64,000 nucleotides of DNA from contig JAXBDG010000001.1 in NCBI GenBank assembly GCA_036320915.1, forward strand, positions 2,294,001 to 2,358,000, in the 5' to 3' direction. The stretch is from Linnemannia elongata (lineage: Eukaryota; Mortierellomycota; Mortierellomycetes; Mortierellales; Mortierellaceae). The translations under genes were made by a program, and so were the position numbers. The notes below the pieces were generated by a model. That model saw only the letters and a program-made list of their open reading frames with translations, was not told where the DNA came from and did no database searches. The number at the start of each line of letters is the position of its first letter. Position 1 is the first letter of the stretch. Of the stretch, positions 11,987-23,495 are shown one piece after another.

Positions 11987-14900
11987 TTACTTCTTGGTCG
12001 CGGTCGTGGCCATCCGTGAACGGTCTCGGTCGACGGCAGCCATCAACGACTCGAGCTCCACCTGGAATCGATGGATCTCTGCATTCTTGCGCTGTACAAC
12101 TTGGACCCACTTGGCCTTCCATGCCTCGAGTCGCCGATCCGTCTGTCGCCTGGCCTCTTGAACAACCTCCTGCAGCTCCTGGTCTCGACGCTCAAGACGC
12201 TGCTCCAGTCTCAGCACTACCTGATCCAGTTCCTCCAGCGTGTGATGCGACGCACGACGTCCCGCGAGGTGCTGAACACCGTCGTGACTACCGCCAATAG
12301 ACGACGTGCTCATCGACTCGCTGTCCATCGTCAAGGAACGATCCAGCGAAAGGCCAGTGGGCTCTGGTCGGTCCTTGATCATTCGGATCCTCTCCACCAC
12401 CTTCTCCAGCGCCACAGCACGCTCCTTCCAGATATTGAGCTCCATCGACTTTTCCTCCAACGAGCGCTCCAGTCTCTTGAACTCCTCCATAGACCATTCT
12501 GCGGATTCTCCTCCGCCGCTGTTGGGTCCTGATCTCTCCTGCAGCGTCAGTTGGATGTCGAAGGCCTCCTGAAGTTGCTCCCTCAACTGGTCACGCTGAC
12601 GCGTCAGAGACAACATCCTTGTCCGCATGGCCGCAATGGTCTCGTTCGTGTTTTCCTGCTGTTGGCCAGAAGAGTTGTTGCCTGAGCGGTCACCACTTGG
12701 CGTCGCCGAGGCACCACGCGCATCCTTGAGGCTTTGCTGCAGCTTCTGCTGTTGCTGTTGCTGCTGCTGTCTTAGGTCGTTGTTCTCATCCTGCAGACGA
12801 GCCTTCGCAATCTCCGCCAGACTCAGCTTTGACTGCAACTGGTCAACTTGATCCTCCAGCATGCGGGCCAACGTCAGCTTCTCGCGGATTAGGTTTCCAT
12901 TCTCGGTCTCGGTCGCCTGGACACGTCGCTGCTCTGCGGCTAAATGGAACGATGCTTCCATGTTCAGTCGCTCCAGTTCCCGAACGCGAGTCTCCAGCGC
13001 CTCGATCACAGAAGCAGTAGGGGACGGGGTCGACGAAGGGGTCTCACCAAGTGCCTCCTGAGACTTGCCCATCTCCACGGGACTTTCCACAAGGAAACTC
13101 TTGCCATTGGCGAGCGCCATCTGATCCAATTCCATAACCTTGTCCAGATATGCGTTGTGGTAGAACTCGGCTTCGGCCTCCTTGGTTCGAATCCTGACCA
13201 ACAGACCCTGAATGACCTTGCGAACCCTGGCTTGCCCCTCCTCTGTGTTGACGTCGTCCAATCTTTGGCTTGCCTGGTTCTCATGCATATCCAGCAGTTC
13301 CTCCAGGTGGGTGACCTTGCGCTGTCGTTCCGCCTGCTGAACACGCAAGACCTGCGCAAGCGACGCTAGCTCTTGATGAAGGCGCTTGTTCTCAATGTTG
13401 AGGCTGTTGATCCTGTCCCGCAACTTGTTCGCCAGTCGGTGTTCCTCGCTCATCGCCGAAAGTCGAAGATCGTCCCGAGAGTTGGAATGGTGTTGATGGT
13501 GGAGATGCTGAAGCGGCTTGATTTGGGTCGCCTGATGAATGGCGGTGCCTCCTGAGGATCGAACACTGCTGAAGCTATCCATAGACGAACTCCTGAGGAG
13601 ACTCTGGCGGACATCGGCCTCGAATCTGCTAAGACGCTGCTCAAGATCCAACTTTTCGCCGTCAGCATGTGCGGGCATGTTGCCACTGGTCAACGTCTCG
13701 GTTGAGGTCAGCTTCCGATCCAGAGCTTTTGGTTTAGGATCTTTGAACTGCTGCAGCTTGTCCATAATGTTTACAGGTGAAGGCGAGAGAGACTTGACGT
13801 TTGCCATATACTTGGTCGGGTTCTTCAGTAATGATGCTTTGATCAGACCAATGTCCCGCTCGAGCTCGTCGTCAACAGTTATGTCAGCCTGACCTTCATC
13901 AGCAGAGGATGATGAGGGTGCTCGTTTGGGGTGAGGCTGAAGGTCACCGGAATCGGCTGCCTGGAGTTGGGCCAGCATGCCATCGTATCCAGCCCGGAAA
14001 TCCTGAAGCTCTCGCTCCAGTTTCTGCATCCCCTCGACCTTGCTTTTCCGCTCCTCTTCCAGGACCTGCTCTGTGACACTGAGACGCTCCTTCAAGTCGC
14101 TGATCTCGGCCTGGTACTCCTCCTCCTTGTCCTTAAAGCTCGCCTGTGCCCGCTCATGGCTCTCTTGCGACTGTTTCAGAACGAACCTCAAGTCGGTAGT
14201 ACCATACTTTTCCTGGTCCGAGCTTTCGAGTTCCGAACGAAGACTTTCCACCTCGCTCTTCAAACGATCGACTGTCTGCAAATGACGCTTCTCAGCCTCC
14301 CGACGAATCTCCACAGATGACTTGAGTTGGCTGGTCAGTTTCTCGTTCTCCTGCTGGTATCCTTCAAGAAGAGCATCCTGCTGGGTCATCCCATGACCAA
14401 TCTCATCCAGCGTCTGGCGGTATGTCTCGTAGGGCTTGGCGGCTGCAGTATGCATCGCCATCAGGTCGTCCTCGTACTCGTGCATGACCTTGAGGGTATG
14501 ATCGAGCTCCTGCTGCAACGTCTGGATCTCGTCGTCTCGAATGCTGAGGATGCGGAGTAGCTCCGTGTTCCTGTTCATGATATACTCTGCCTCTGTTGAA
14601 ATCTGATCCTTGAGATCCTCCGACAGCGCAAGCGAATGCGACGAAGCGGTTTGGGGGTATAGCGATATAGACGCGGAATGACCAGACTGGGCACTTGCTC
14701 CGTGGTTGTTGTGGTGTTGTTTATGGAACGAAGTGTTGGCATCCCTTCCGTGGTTGTCGTTCGTAGCATGGGAGTCGGACTCGTCGGGGAAATCGACGTT
14801 GGGCTGGTTGGTATAATCTTGTTGAAAGCCGAATGGCTCTCTAGATAGGCCCTGCGGGTATACTGCGGAAGGGTTATAGTCGTCCATGTAGCCTTGGCTA

Positions 14901-17059
14901 TGAAGAGATCCGCGGTCCGTGTCCTTTGATGCGAATGCGAACCTGGAGTAAGTCCCCTCACGTCCGTGGTGTTGAATCGATTGAGCAGAGTCATAAGACG
15001 TTCCAAGAAGGCTAGGTTCCCGATGACGTGCATACTGCGGCTGCTCATTGTAATCATCAGTGTATCTCGACATGTTGGACGAAACACTGGGATGGCCGTA
15101 TTTTGTTGTTGAAGGCTGGACGGAACGACCATTATTGTTGTTGGTGTTGTTGTGGGTGGGAGGGCGCTGGGTGCCATAGGAACCTGAATGGCTGTCCGAT
15201 TGTGATCCTGTCAGCTCGGGATTGGACGATGTCGGTGAGAGTGTGAAGGCAGTTGGACGTGGGTAAAGATGGCCATCGGTGTTCCGACCAGAGTCTTGAC
15301 GAACATCCAGATGTCCTGTGTATCCCTGCATGGTAGGCGAAAGATCCGGCACGGGGATCTTGACTTGGGACAAGTTACCGTTTGAGTCCGTTGATGTTGC
15401 CGAGTTCCGTTTTGATGTGTCCTTTTGGTATCCTGCATCCGCGCTTTGGCTGTGAACCCTGTTGTGTCCAACGAGCAGAGCATCTAGGGCGGCCTGTTGT
15501 TGAGTCTGTTGTTGTGCTTTGGCTCGTGCCTCTGCTGTGGCTCTGGCGGCGCTGAGGGCTTCTGCCAGGGCGGCGCTGGGATTGCTCAGGTCTGCAGGGC
15601 CTCGGTCTGGTTCCACGGGTCGGGGGAGGGACGAATTACTCCCGCTGTATTGAGATCCGTTTCCATGTGCAGGGATAGAGGTTGAGGAGGATGTAGGGGA
15701 AGGGAAGGAAGTTGAAACTTGTGTGGTGGCTGCTGAAGCTGTAGGTGTTGTTCTTGAAGGAGGTGAAGGAAAAGGGTGGAAGGGGGATTGGTTCGAAAAC
15801 ATTCTTTGTCCTGGTCCGCCACTACGAAAAGGGATGGAATTGAACGTGTGCAAATAATGACAAGTTAGTTTACATGGGTTTCGCACAGAGCGGGACATTG
15901 CGATTTGTGGGCGTGCGTGGAGGGCGGTAAAAAATTAGGGATCGGCGGGAAAAAAAATAGGGACGCTACTCGTCCTTCCCCCACGTAAAGTCGTGTCACT
16001 AATTCTTTCATTCACTCACTCCCTAGACACCCTCCTTTTTTTCTCCCCTAGATCAGAATCAGGTACAGACACAGCGCACGCCCAATGAGCCACGGAAAAC
16101 GTCCCTTCTTGTGGGTGAATGGCCATGGTAAAAAAAAAACAACAAAGAACAAAAACAAAAATACCCGCCCAACAAACTGGTCAGGCTCACGATCATGTGG
16201 ACTTCAGCCGGGAATGTGTACCAGAGGGATAGCAGGGAGGATAGCAATCCAAGCTGTAAATGCGTCCCAATCAACATGTCGAGAGTGGAGGTGTGGTGTG
16301 GTCGTCTTACCTCTGTTTGGATCCGATGTTATCGCCTTTCCTGAATAGATTGTTCGTCTGCCTTCCTGCCATATCCCGATCGAGAGCCTGAACCACTTCG
16401 TCCTCCTGATCGTCCTCATCCTCCTCCGGTATGCTGCTTTCGTCGACCTCATGATGCAATCGCCTGCTCATTGGATGCCTAGCCTCGTCCTCCTCGTCCT
16501 CCTCTTCTTCTTCCTCTTCCACAACAGAGTCGGTAGCCATGGACGTTAGACTTGTGTTGAAGTGTGGCAGCCGTTTGGCTGCATTCATCTTGATCGGAGG
16601 GAGGCCCGAGTCGCGCCTCACACGGTAGGCCGAGGACGATCGAGAGAGGTCTCCGAGCATATCAGGTTCTTGGGAGGATGAGAACGACTCATGATCATCC
16701 TCGCTCTCACTGCTGTACTGGTACGAGCTGTGTCCACGTCCGTGTTGGTAATTCACCCGGGTCGATTGTGGTGAACTCTGTGGGGTGGATAGTGTCGACA
16801 AGCCGAGGGTTGTATGCGATTGTGATTGTGATTGTGATTGTTGTTGTTGTGGAAGTCGTTGTTGTTGGTGCGAGAGTTGTGAATATCCAAAGGAGGGCTG
16901 TATTTTGAGTCCTGTACCGTTGGAATTGCTGTTGAGGGTGGTGTGGTTCTCCATTGAAGAGACAGAACTACCGTGGCGAGTATTGTAGTCGAGCGAAGAC
17001 ATTGATCCGCCGGAGGGGTATATGTAATGTGGCGTTTCCTGGTATGAGTCTGGCCTCAT
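11987..17059 (-). CDS. large coiled-coil protein, function unknown
   Basis: Two exons, 16311-17059 and 11987-15821, joined in phase 2 (AACAG|gtaaga, cgtag|TGG), give 1527 residues. The downstream open frame continues 5' of the acceptor into intron sequence and offers a false Met at 15898, so a single-exon call would lose the first 249 residues. Seen: a low-complexity S/Q/T/P-rich N-terminal part with an acidic run (many E/D near residue 190), then S/T/P/Q-rich sequence to about residue 630, then long heptad-like E/K/Q/L coiled coils to near the C-terminus, including a Q8 run. No catalytic motif and no membrane segment. The architecture fits scaffold or cytoskeletal proteins (spindle pole, polarity or golgin types), but I recognise no specific family. 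Name and partner are left open. Confidence 0.75.
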
Positions 17060-17210
17060 GTAAGGGAGGAGAGTAGCTCAAAAATAAAATAGGGAGCTCT
17101 TTTTTTTTCTTTTTTTTTTGTCCCTGCTTGCGAGGAGAAAGTGGGTGAGTGGGTGGCTCTTGGTCTTGTGATCGCTGTAGTCGTGATCTCGTCTATGTTC
17201 ATGGCAAAAG

Positions 17211-17242
<32 letters not shown>

Positions 17243-17723
17243 AAACAAATGGGTCAGGGTGATTCGGTCAGTGTGAAGTGAGGCTTGAATGACCCCGCCA
17301 TGCTGCTTTGCTTGTTGTTGTTGTTGTTTTTTTTTTTTGCTGCAGGATGAGAACAGTAACGATCTTGTTTGTGCGTTTCTGCAGGCCTGCCTCTTCTTTG
17401 GACGCCTTTTTTATTATTATATTTTACTGTTCTGTGTCCATCGTGCAGGTCAGGGCAGACCCATTGAACGTAGGGGAATTAAGTGCATTGTTGGGTGAGC
17501 TGTTACTGTTTGTGTGTCAACGATGGACTTACAAGAAGGGTTGAATTTGTAGAAAAGAAGTGGTCTGGCTGGTAAGTGAAAGGCACGAGCAGAGGGTAAG
17601 GTGTAAGAGCTGAGGATAGGGAAGGAGAGTGCGATTCAGTATGTTTGAGGTAAGGGAAGGCGGATTGAAGAAATGCCGAGTATATAACAAAGAGAGAGAG
17701 AGTGACAGAATTGGTGAGGTGTA

Positions 17724-17761
<38 letters not shown>

Positions 17762-20700
17762 GTGAACGAAGGTTTTATGAGTGAAAGAGAAAAAAGAAAA
17801 AGAAGAGGAAGAGGAGAGGAAGAAGAGGAAGGAGGGGGGGGGTCATGAAGAAAGGAAAAAGAAAAAAAGAAAGAAAGAAAGAGAGCATTTGCACAAAGAC
17901 TAAATAGGACATGTTTCAATTGAAAAAGAAAAAAGAACAAAGTTATTCATACTTGCAAAGACAAAACAGCCATGAAAGGAGAGGGGGGGAGCATGTTACA
18001 TGGTATTATTGTATATATTTCTGTATGTAAGTGTGTATATATGGCTCCCCCCATGGTCATGGCATTGCCCCTTCTTTCTTTTTTACCCCCTGTATCTCCT
18101 TTATCCCCCTTTGTTCCCTTTGTTCCTTCTTTGTTTCTCATTTTTGATGCTGTTCTTGACGATGTTTGATCAAAAATGAAATAAGAGAGGTGATCATTGT
18201 CTTAGCCTTTTCTTGTTCCTGAATGGACCTTGGTCTTTCATACACTACCCACTATTATTATTATTCTTAACAAGGAGGGCTCACCATGTCTTTTTCATTC
18301 GTTCATTCATTCTTTTTTTTTTTTTTTTTCATTGCACTCTGGTAATTTAAGCCGGCCAAGGTGTGACAAACCAAAGGTTAGGAAAAAAAAAAAAAAATAC
18401 TACTACTACTCCTACTACTACCAAACACCATGACATGCAAATACAAACGCAAACACTAAAACAAACAAAACATCAAAACCACTATGCACCATCTTTCCTT
18501 CTTTTTGATTGCCTTTATTTTTTCTTACTTCACAAGGGGTTCCAAGGAGGGGGACCGCATCGCGGGAAGATGTGTAGTGTTTGCCTCTAATGCAATAGAT
18601 TAGAAAGCTATCAAGCATACTCTGTAATTACGTTATTGCTATGCGCCCTACCATCCCCTCCTTCGACATCATGGGCACAGGTTGTCGCTTTTCTTTTTTT
18701 TTTCTTTTCTATCCTTTTATTTTTGCCTCTTTTTTTTTGCAAAGGAAAAGAAAAGGGGGTGATCGTGTTGTTGTGTCGCGTTGACTGACTTGCCATCGAT
18801 CCTTTGGACGCCATCTCTTTTGCTTCTTTCTCACTGTCAACAGAAAAAAAGGGGGTATGACAGAGAGAGTGAAAGAGTGAGAGAGAGATGTACCATTGCA
18901 GACATTGACGGAGATACAGAGAAAAAAGAGAGACAGAGAGACAGAGAGACAAGAGACATTCGCACATGGCCGTTGACATCCGTCCTCCCCTCTTTGTTTC
19001 AACAGAACATGCCAGTCCAACCCTCTGTCTCTCTGTCTCTCCCATCCCCTCCGTTCCTCCATTCGATCGTGTCGCTGAACCACCGCCCTCTTCTTTTTAT
19101 TTTTCCTTCCCGCAAAAGCAGTAAAATGAACATCTCAAAATCCAACTCAGCAACCCTATTTTTTTCCTTTGGTCCACACCGGTTGGCAAGGCCTTGCCAT
19201 TGAAGGTGGACATGGATTGTAGCTATCATCCTTTTGTCGTTATTACGATGGAAAGAGGAGTCAGGAGAAAAAAATACAGAAATCCTTGTCCGCCCGCGTC
19301 CTTTTTTCTGCTGCTGCTTGATGCACTTTGCCCTCCAACAAAGAGAGTTCAGCTTCTTCCATGAATACTTGAGAGGAGCACAACTCAATGCTAATATTAA
19401 GAAATGCCAGAGCAAAAAAAAAAAAAAAAAGGTTGACCTTGAACTCTCTCTCTCTCTGCCCTTCTCTCACCAACTCGTTCGGCAAGGAGAACTGGATCAG
19501 TAAAAATGGGGGTGCTCAAGTTCAATACGTTCATTCGTGTATGTACTTTTATTCGTTTGCCGTTTTTTATATTTCTTGGCTACTTTCCCGTCCATCTGGC
19601 GGACAATAGGTTTTTGCCATGAAGCGGATCGCTTTTTTTCCTATTTTTTTTTTTTTTTTTTCCTGCTGTCGCAACGACCACAACCGCATGTTTACGAAAT
19701 AGGGTACTCTCCTTCTGCACTGCGCGGAGAACTCAACAGACAACACAAAAAAGGTACCAATTACGACCCGTCTGAGCAATTGAGCATCCTCTCCTCCACT
19801 CTCCGTCGTCTCTCCCTTTTTTTTATGTGGACGGGAAGAAAGACGGAGGGTAGGGCTGATCAGGTGTGCATGTCACCATGCACTCCAGAGCCATGTACTC
19901 CTCCCTTTTTCCCCAATTTTTCCTCGGCCTTTTCTTTTTCGCGCCAAAACAACAACAAAACAAAAAAAGACTTCATTGGATAGAGGGCAGACAGAGACAG
20001 GAGCAAAAGGGGGGGAACACAAGAAGCGCCAATGCTTAACACGTTTTGGGATTCTGTGGCACATTCACACCACCCAATACGCTCCTCTGTCCCTTCCACA
20101 CTGACACAACACACCCCTGTCGTTCCACAAGCCCGAGGACGATGAACCATTCTCCATCATCTTCTATTACTGCTCTTTGGGAGGACTGGCAGGGCTAGAA
20201 AGGGGGTTACAAAAATGGAGGGAAAAAAAAACGCAAACACCAAGAATAGGTAGAACATCTCCAAACAGTGGTCAAGCATCCGTTACAGATGACAAAACAA
20301 GGAGCTTTTTGTAACCGTTTGCGGATGTCCCTGCTTTGCAAGCAAGGAAGACTCTCAATCATCACACAGTCCTCCTCCTGTTCTTGTAACAAAGTTCTAT
20401 TCCCCCCTTCATTAACACATACTTTCTTTCTTCCTTTTCTTGCCTTTATTGTTTCCATTCCTCCTTTCCCGACTCCGCAAGCTGCAGCAGAACAATAAAC
20501 AGCTCACTGAAAGAAAAAAAAAAGCGAAACGACTGTGTCCTTACATGATACGATGAGAGCACAGAAACAAGGAAAACATCGTCATAACTACCATCAACAT
20601 AGCATTGGTTGCAACAACAACATCCCGTTTCCGTTTCCCGTATTCCGCATTTACCCCCTTGCTTCAGAGAAAAATGACATTCTTCGTTTCAGATCTCATC

Positions 20701-21197
20701 ATCAGTACAACAATAAGGCGGTCTGGGCGCGCTTTGTGTATCCTTAATGGTTTTTCCCGTCAGAATTGTTTGGTGACAAGGGAAAAAAAGAACCACATGC
20801 CCTGGTACAAAATTTGGGATTGCATCTTGCACATTATCGGGAAACGTCGAGGTTATCCACAATTCGTTCCGTTTATGGTGATGACCGAGTAAATGTCTAT
20901 CATGCCTCTGGAATGCGATCCGAATTATTCGAGAAAAGGCTTCCCGCACATTGATGGCACATGCGCACGTAAATTCACTCTTGCTTTTTCCTTTTCCTTG
21001 CCTGGTCATTAACCTTGGTTGTCATTATCACATTCACAAGGGAAAAAGTACGCGTCGTTTCGCAATTGACCGAACCGCCACTCATCAATCAAACCCTGCT
21101 TACGTTATTTACTATTTTTTATTTTTTTTAACGTCTTTTTAACTCGCTAAAGAATCGACCTTCTGCTTGTTGGGGGTTCAGCTCACGATCAAAGAGA
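17060..21197. other. 4.1-kb gene-poor region
   Basis: No coding sequence can be supported here. It contains a 31-nt A run (17211-17241), a GTGAGG hexamer array (17725-17760), purine-rich stretches, TAC/TCC-type triplet repeats near 18400 and several T runs. The part next to 17059 should be leader and promoter of the coiled-coil gene, and the part next to 21198 the 3' UTR of the F-box gene. Open frames of 60-150 codons here are low-complexity and resemble nothing I know. An unannotated ncRNA cannot be excluded. Confidence 0.5.
17725..17760. repeat. GTGAGG hexamer array
   Basis: Five perfect GTGAGG units followed by a GTGAAG variant. It differs from the fungal telomere repeat TTAGGG and is interstitial. 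Confidence 0.8.
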
Positions 21198-22898
21198 CTA
21201 ATAGACAAACTTGAGGTCGGCTCGCTTCCACTCTTTCAGCCACTTTTGTATCTCTTTGCCATTGCCAGGGTTCAGTGGTCGCAGATTGAGATCCTTGAGT
21301 TTCGGAAACAGTGCAAGCAGAATCTCTAGTTCCGTCCTTGACCACGTCATGCCCTTCGAGTCTGATAGGTACAAGTTACTCAGCTCTGTCAGCCTCGCCT
21401 TCAACTTTGATGGCAACGCGTCACCCGTAGTAGCAGCAACAACAGCTGGCCCGTTCAATACAGATTTCGACCTTCCCTGCTTTTGTTGAGACACCATTCC
21501 GGTACCAGAAGAAAGAGGCTGGGCCAGTTCCAGAATACCGACATCTGTGCCCTTTTCCAGACTCCAGCACTGGATCATAAGCGACTTGAGTCGTGTCAAT
21601 TGGCCGAGTTGTCGATAGATGGGCTGCCATATCCGATACCGCTTCTCTTTGCTGTTCATTTTCCGAGGATCCAGACTCCTGAAATGCAACCTGAGTGTCT
21701 CTAGTCCAACACATGCCCAACCATGTTCGAGTTCCCGTTCTGGTTGCGCGAAAATGTCCCATGGATAAAAGCTGAATCCCTGAACCTGGAATCCTTTGAG
21801 TAATGGCCGTGTCCTGAGAATGTTGAAGAACTGGGCCGATAGTCGATCAATCGCTGACAAGGTGTTGTCGCCAACATCGACCGAGATTATCGTAAGATCC
21901 TCCAAAAGCGGTAGAGGGAGATCGTCGTTGTCGCCTTTGTCATGTAGCCTGGCGTTGCTGTATTCAGTCTCATCCTGCTGCTTCGGCTTAGTCCCTTGTA
22001 GATGATGATCGTTCTCTGCTGGCACAATTGACCCAGGTCGACAGAGGAGATCGAAAAAGGAAAAGTTTAGGATGCTGAACGATAAAGAGCGGAGTTGTCG
22101 CAGGCTGCCGATAGTCTCCACGAGATCGAGCAACGTATCCTGACGACTATACCGATGTATCTTGAGAACTTGTAGGTTTCGACACATCTGTAAAGGCCGC
22201 AACGATCGCTTCTCTGACCGCTGGAATCCAAAGCCCTCAAATATCCGAATATCCAGTTCCCGGAGGTTCTCGCAGTGCCAGAGGATAGGCAGTGCATAGT
22301 ACCCGATTGACAATCGTTCCATCCGCCATTGCTGAGCATTCTGCGGTCGTTCCCAACTGCTAAGGTCGATATGGAGCCAATGACCTGCCGATTCCAGACT
22401 CTCGAGGTTCGCAAACGCGTCGCTCATGTCCTCCAACCGGATCGCAAACATATCCAGCCCTGTCGCCTCGATCCGTAACCGCCTCAAGTGTCGCAATTCA
22501 GCAATCGACTGGAGCAAGCCCAGCTCGTCTGCAGTAATAGACAACTGCAGTTCGAGCGACCGGACGTTAGCGGCCATACGCAAGAGCTGGACCAGTCTTG
22601 AACGAGCAATCTCTTTCCTGATAGTGATCGCACTGACGTCTTTAAGATCCGAATTGGCAGCCCACTCAAGATGTCGCACTTGGAGTAGTTTGGGTCGCAG
22701 AGGGCTGTCGTCGTAGGCGTCAAAGACTTGGCGGATGGGAAAGCCGGTGCGGTGCCATTGAGTTTTTGAAATGTGGCTCCAGATTAGGGGGGAGAGGGCG
22801 TTGAACCAGAAGCGAGAGACGCGGAGGGCTGAGTAGAGGGATGGGCCGTCGAGGTATTGGCCAATGGCCTCGATCAGCTCTGCTGGCATCGAGTCCAT
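21198..22898 (-). CDS. F-box protein with LRR-like C-terminal region (pair member A)
   Basis: Single exon of 566 residues starting at the Met of MDSMPAELIEAIGQYLDGPS; the open frame continues upstream through low-complexity K/R/F-rich codons that are likely leader, and the F-box homology begins exactly at this Met. Seen: an F-box-like motif at residues 3-45 with PLIWSHIS and QWH after it, then irregular leucine-rich text (LRQLRSLSFSILN, LTRLKSLMIQCWSLEKG, FPKLKDLNLRPLNPGNGKE). Family knowledge: the F-box binds Skp1 in an SCF ubiquitin ligase and the repeats bind a substrate; no substrate can be inferred. It is homologous end to end with the divergent gene at 23496-25070, sharing the order GQxLDGPSL, QWH, IYRQxGQL, xPKL, KPL/RPL. 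Confidence 0.85.
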   Translation of the reverse strand: MDSMPAELIEAIGQYLDGPSLYSALRVSRFWFNALSPLIWSHISKTQWHRTGFPIRQVFDAYDDSPLRPKLLQVRHLEWAANSDLKDVSAITIRKEIARSRLVQLLRMAANVRSLELQLSITADELGLLQSIAELRHLRRLRIEATGLDMFAIRLEDMSDAFANLESLESAGHWLHIDLSSWERPQNAQQWRMERLSIGYYALPILWHCENLRELDIRIFEGFGFQRSEKRSLRPLQMCRNLQVLKIHRYSRQDTLLDLVETIGSLRQLRSLSFSILNFSFFDLLCRPGSIVPAENDHHLQGTKPKQQDETEYSNARLHDKGDNDDLPLPLLEDLTIISVDVGDNTLSAIDRLSAQFFNILRTRPLLKGFQVQGFSFYPWDIFAQPERELEHGWACVGLETLRLHFRSLDPRKMNSKEKRYRIWQPIYRQLGQLTRLKSLMIQCWSLEKGTDVGILELAQPLSSGTGMVSQQKQGRSKSVLNGPAVVAATTGDALPSKLKARLTELSNLYLSDSKGMTWSRTELEILLALFPKLKDLNLRPLNPGNGKEIQKWLKEWKRADLKFVY

Positions 22899-23330
22899 GC
22901 TTGTCCGTGGAGATGTGTTGTTGTTTCCAGAGTTGAGTGGTTGTTGTTTCTCGCTGAATGGTTGTTGTTGAGTAGTGGGTCTTTGGACGATGAGAAAAGA
23001 GGAGAGATTCGGGGAAATAAAATAATAATAAAATAAAATAAAATAAAAATGCAGCCAACTAGCCGGCTTGGCGATGTCCTTCTTCCTCCTCTCCTCCTTC
23101 CTCCCTTGCCTCCTTTTCTTCTTCTTCTCCTTCCCTCCTCCGCCTTTGATCAGTTCAGTCATAATAAGGCAATCAGTCTCAGAATCGTTTATCAGTCCTC
23201 GTCCTCGTCCTCCTCCTGCCCTTCTCCCGTCGTCCTACATCAAAGCCGTATTTTAACCTGACAGAATCGTTTGCTGAGACGACGCGCAGGCACGGTGGGC
23301 TAGCGGTGTGGCATGGAGAGCGTTGCAAAA

Positions 23331-23363
<33 letters not shown>

Positions 23364-23495
23364 CCTTCCTCATCCCTCTTATTTCCTTTTTCTCGTTACC
23401 CCTGCCTGCTACCCTCCCATTCCTCTTCTTCTCTCATTCCAACAAACAAACAGACAACAATCATCAAAGAACCTCTACCTTTTTCACTCATTACA
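22899..23495. promoter_or_regulatory. shared divergent promoter region of the F-box pair
   Basis: About 600 bp lie between the two start codons. It holds an A/T-rich AATAA-type run (23018-23048), CT-rich leader sequence on both sides, and a 30-nt T run at 23334-23363. A common bidirectional promoter is the simplest reading but is inferred. Confidence 0.5.

Noticed and set aside
15822..15898. Met and 25 residues preceding the coiled-coil exon
   Set aside because: This is intron sequence upstream of a good acceptor (cgtag); the upstream exon at 16311-17059 joins in the right phase.
17725..17760. Possible interstitial telomere repeat
   Set aside because: The unit is GTGAGG, not TTAGGG, and only five copies are present.
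17503..17940. Minus-strand frame of 145 codons with a PHPHPHPH run
   Set aside because: Low complexity produced by the GTGAGG array and purine-rich DNA; no homology-like text.
22899..23162. 88 extra codons before the F-box at 22898
   Set aside because: They are low-complexity K/R/F-rich codons from an A/T-rich leader; F-box homology and the paralogue both begin at the Met at 22898.
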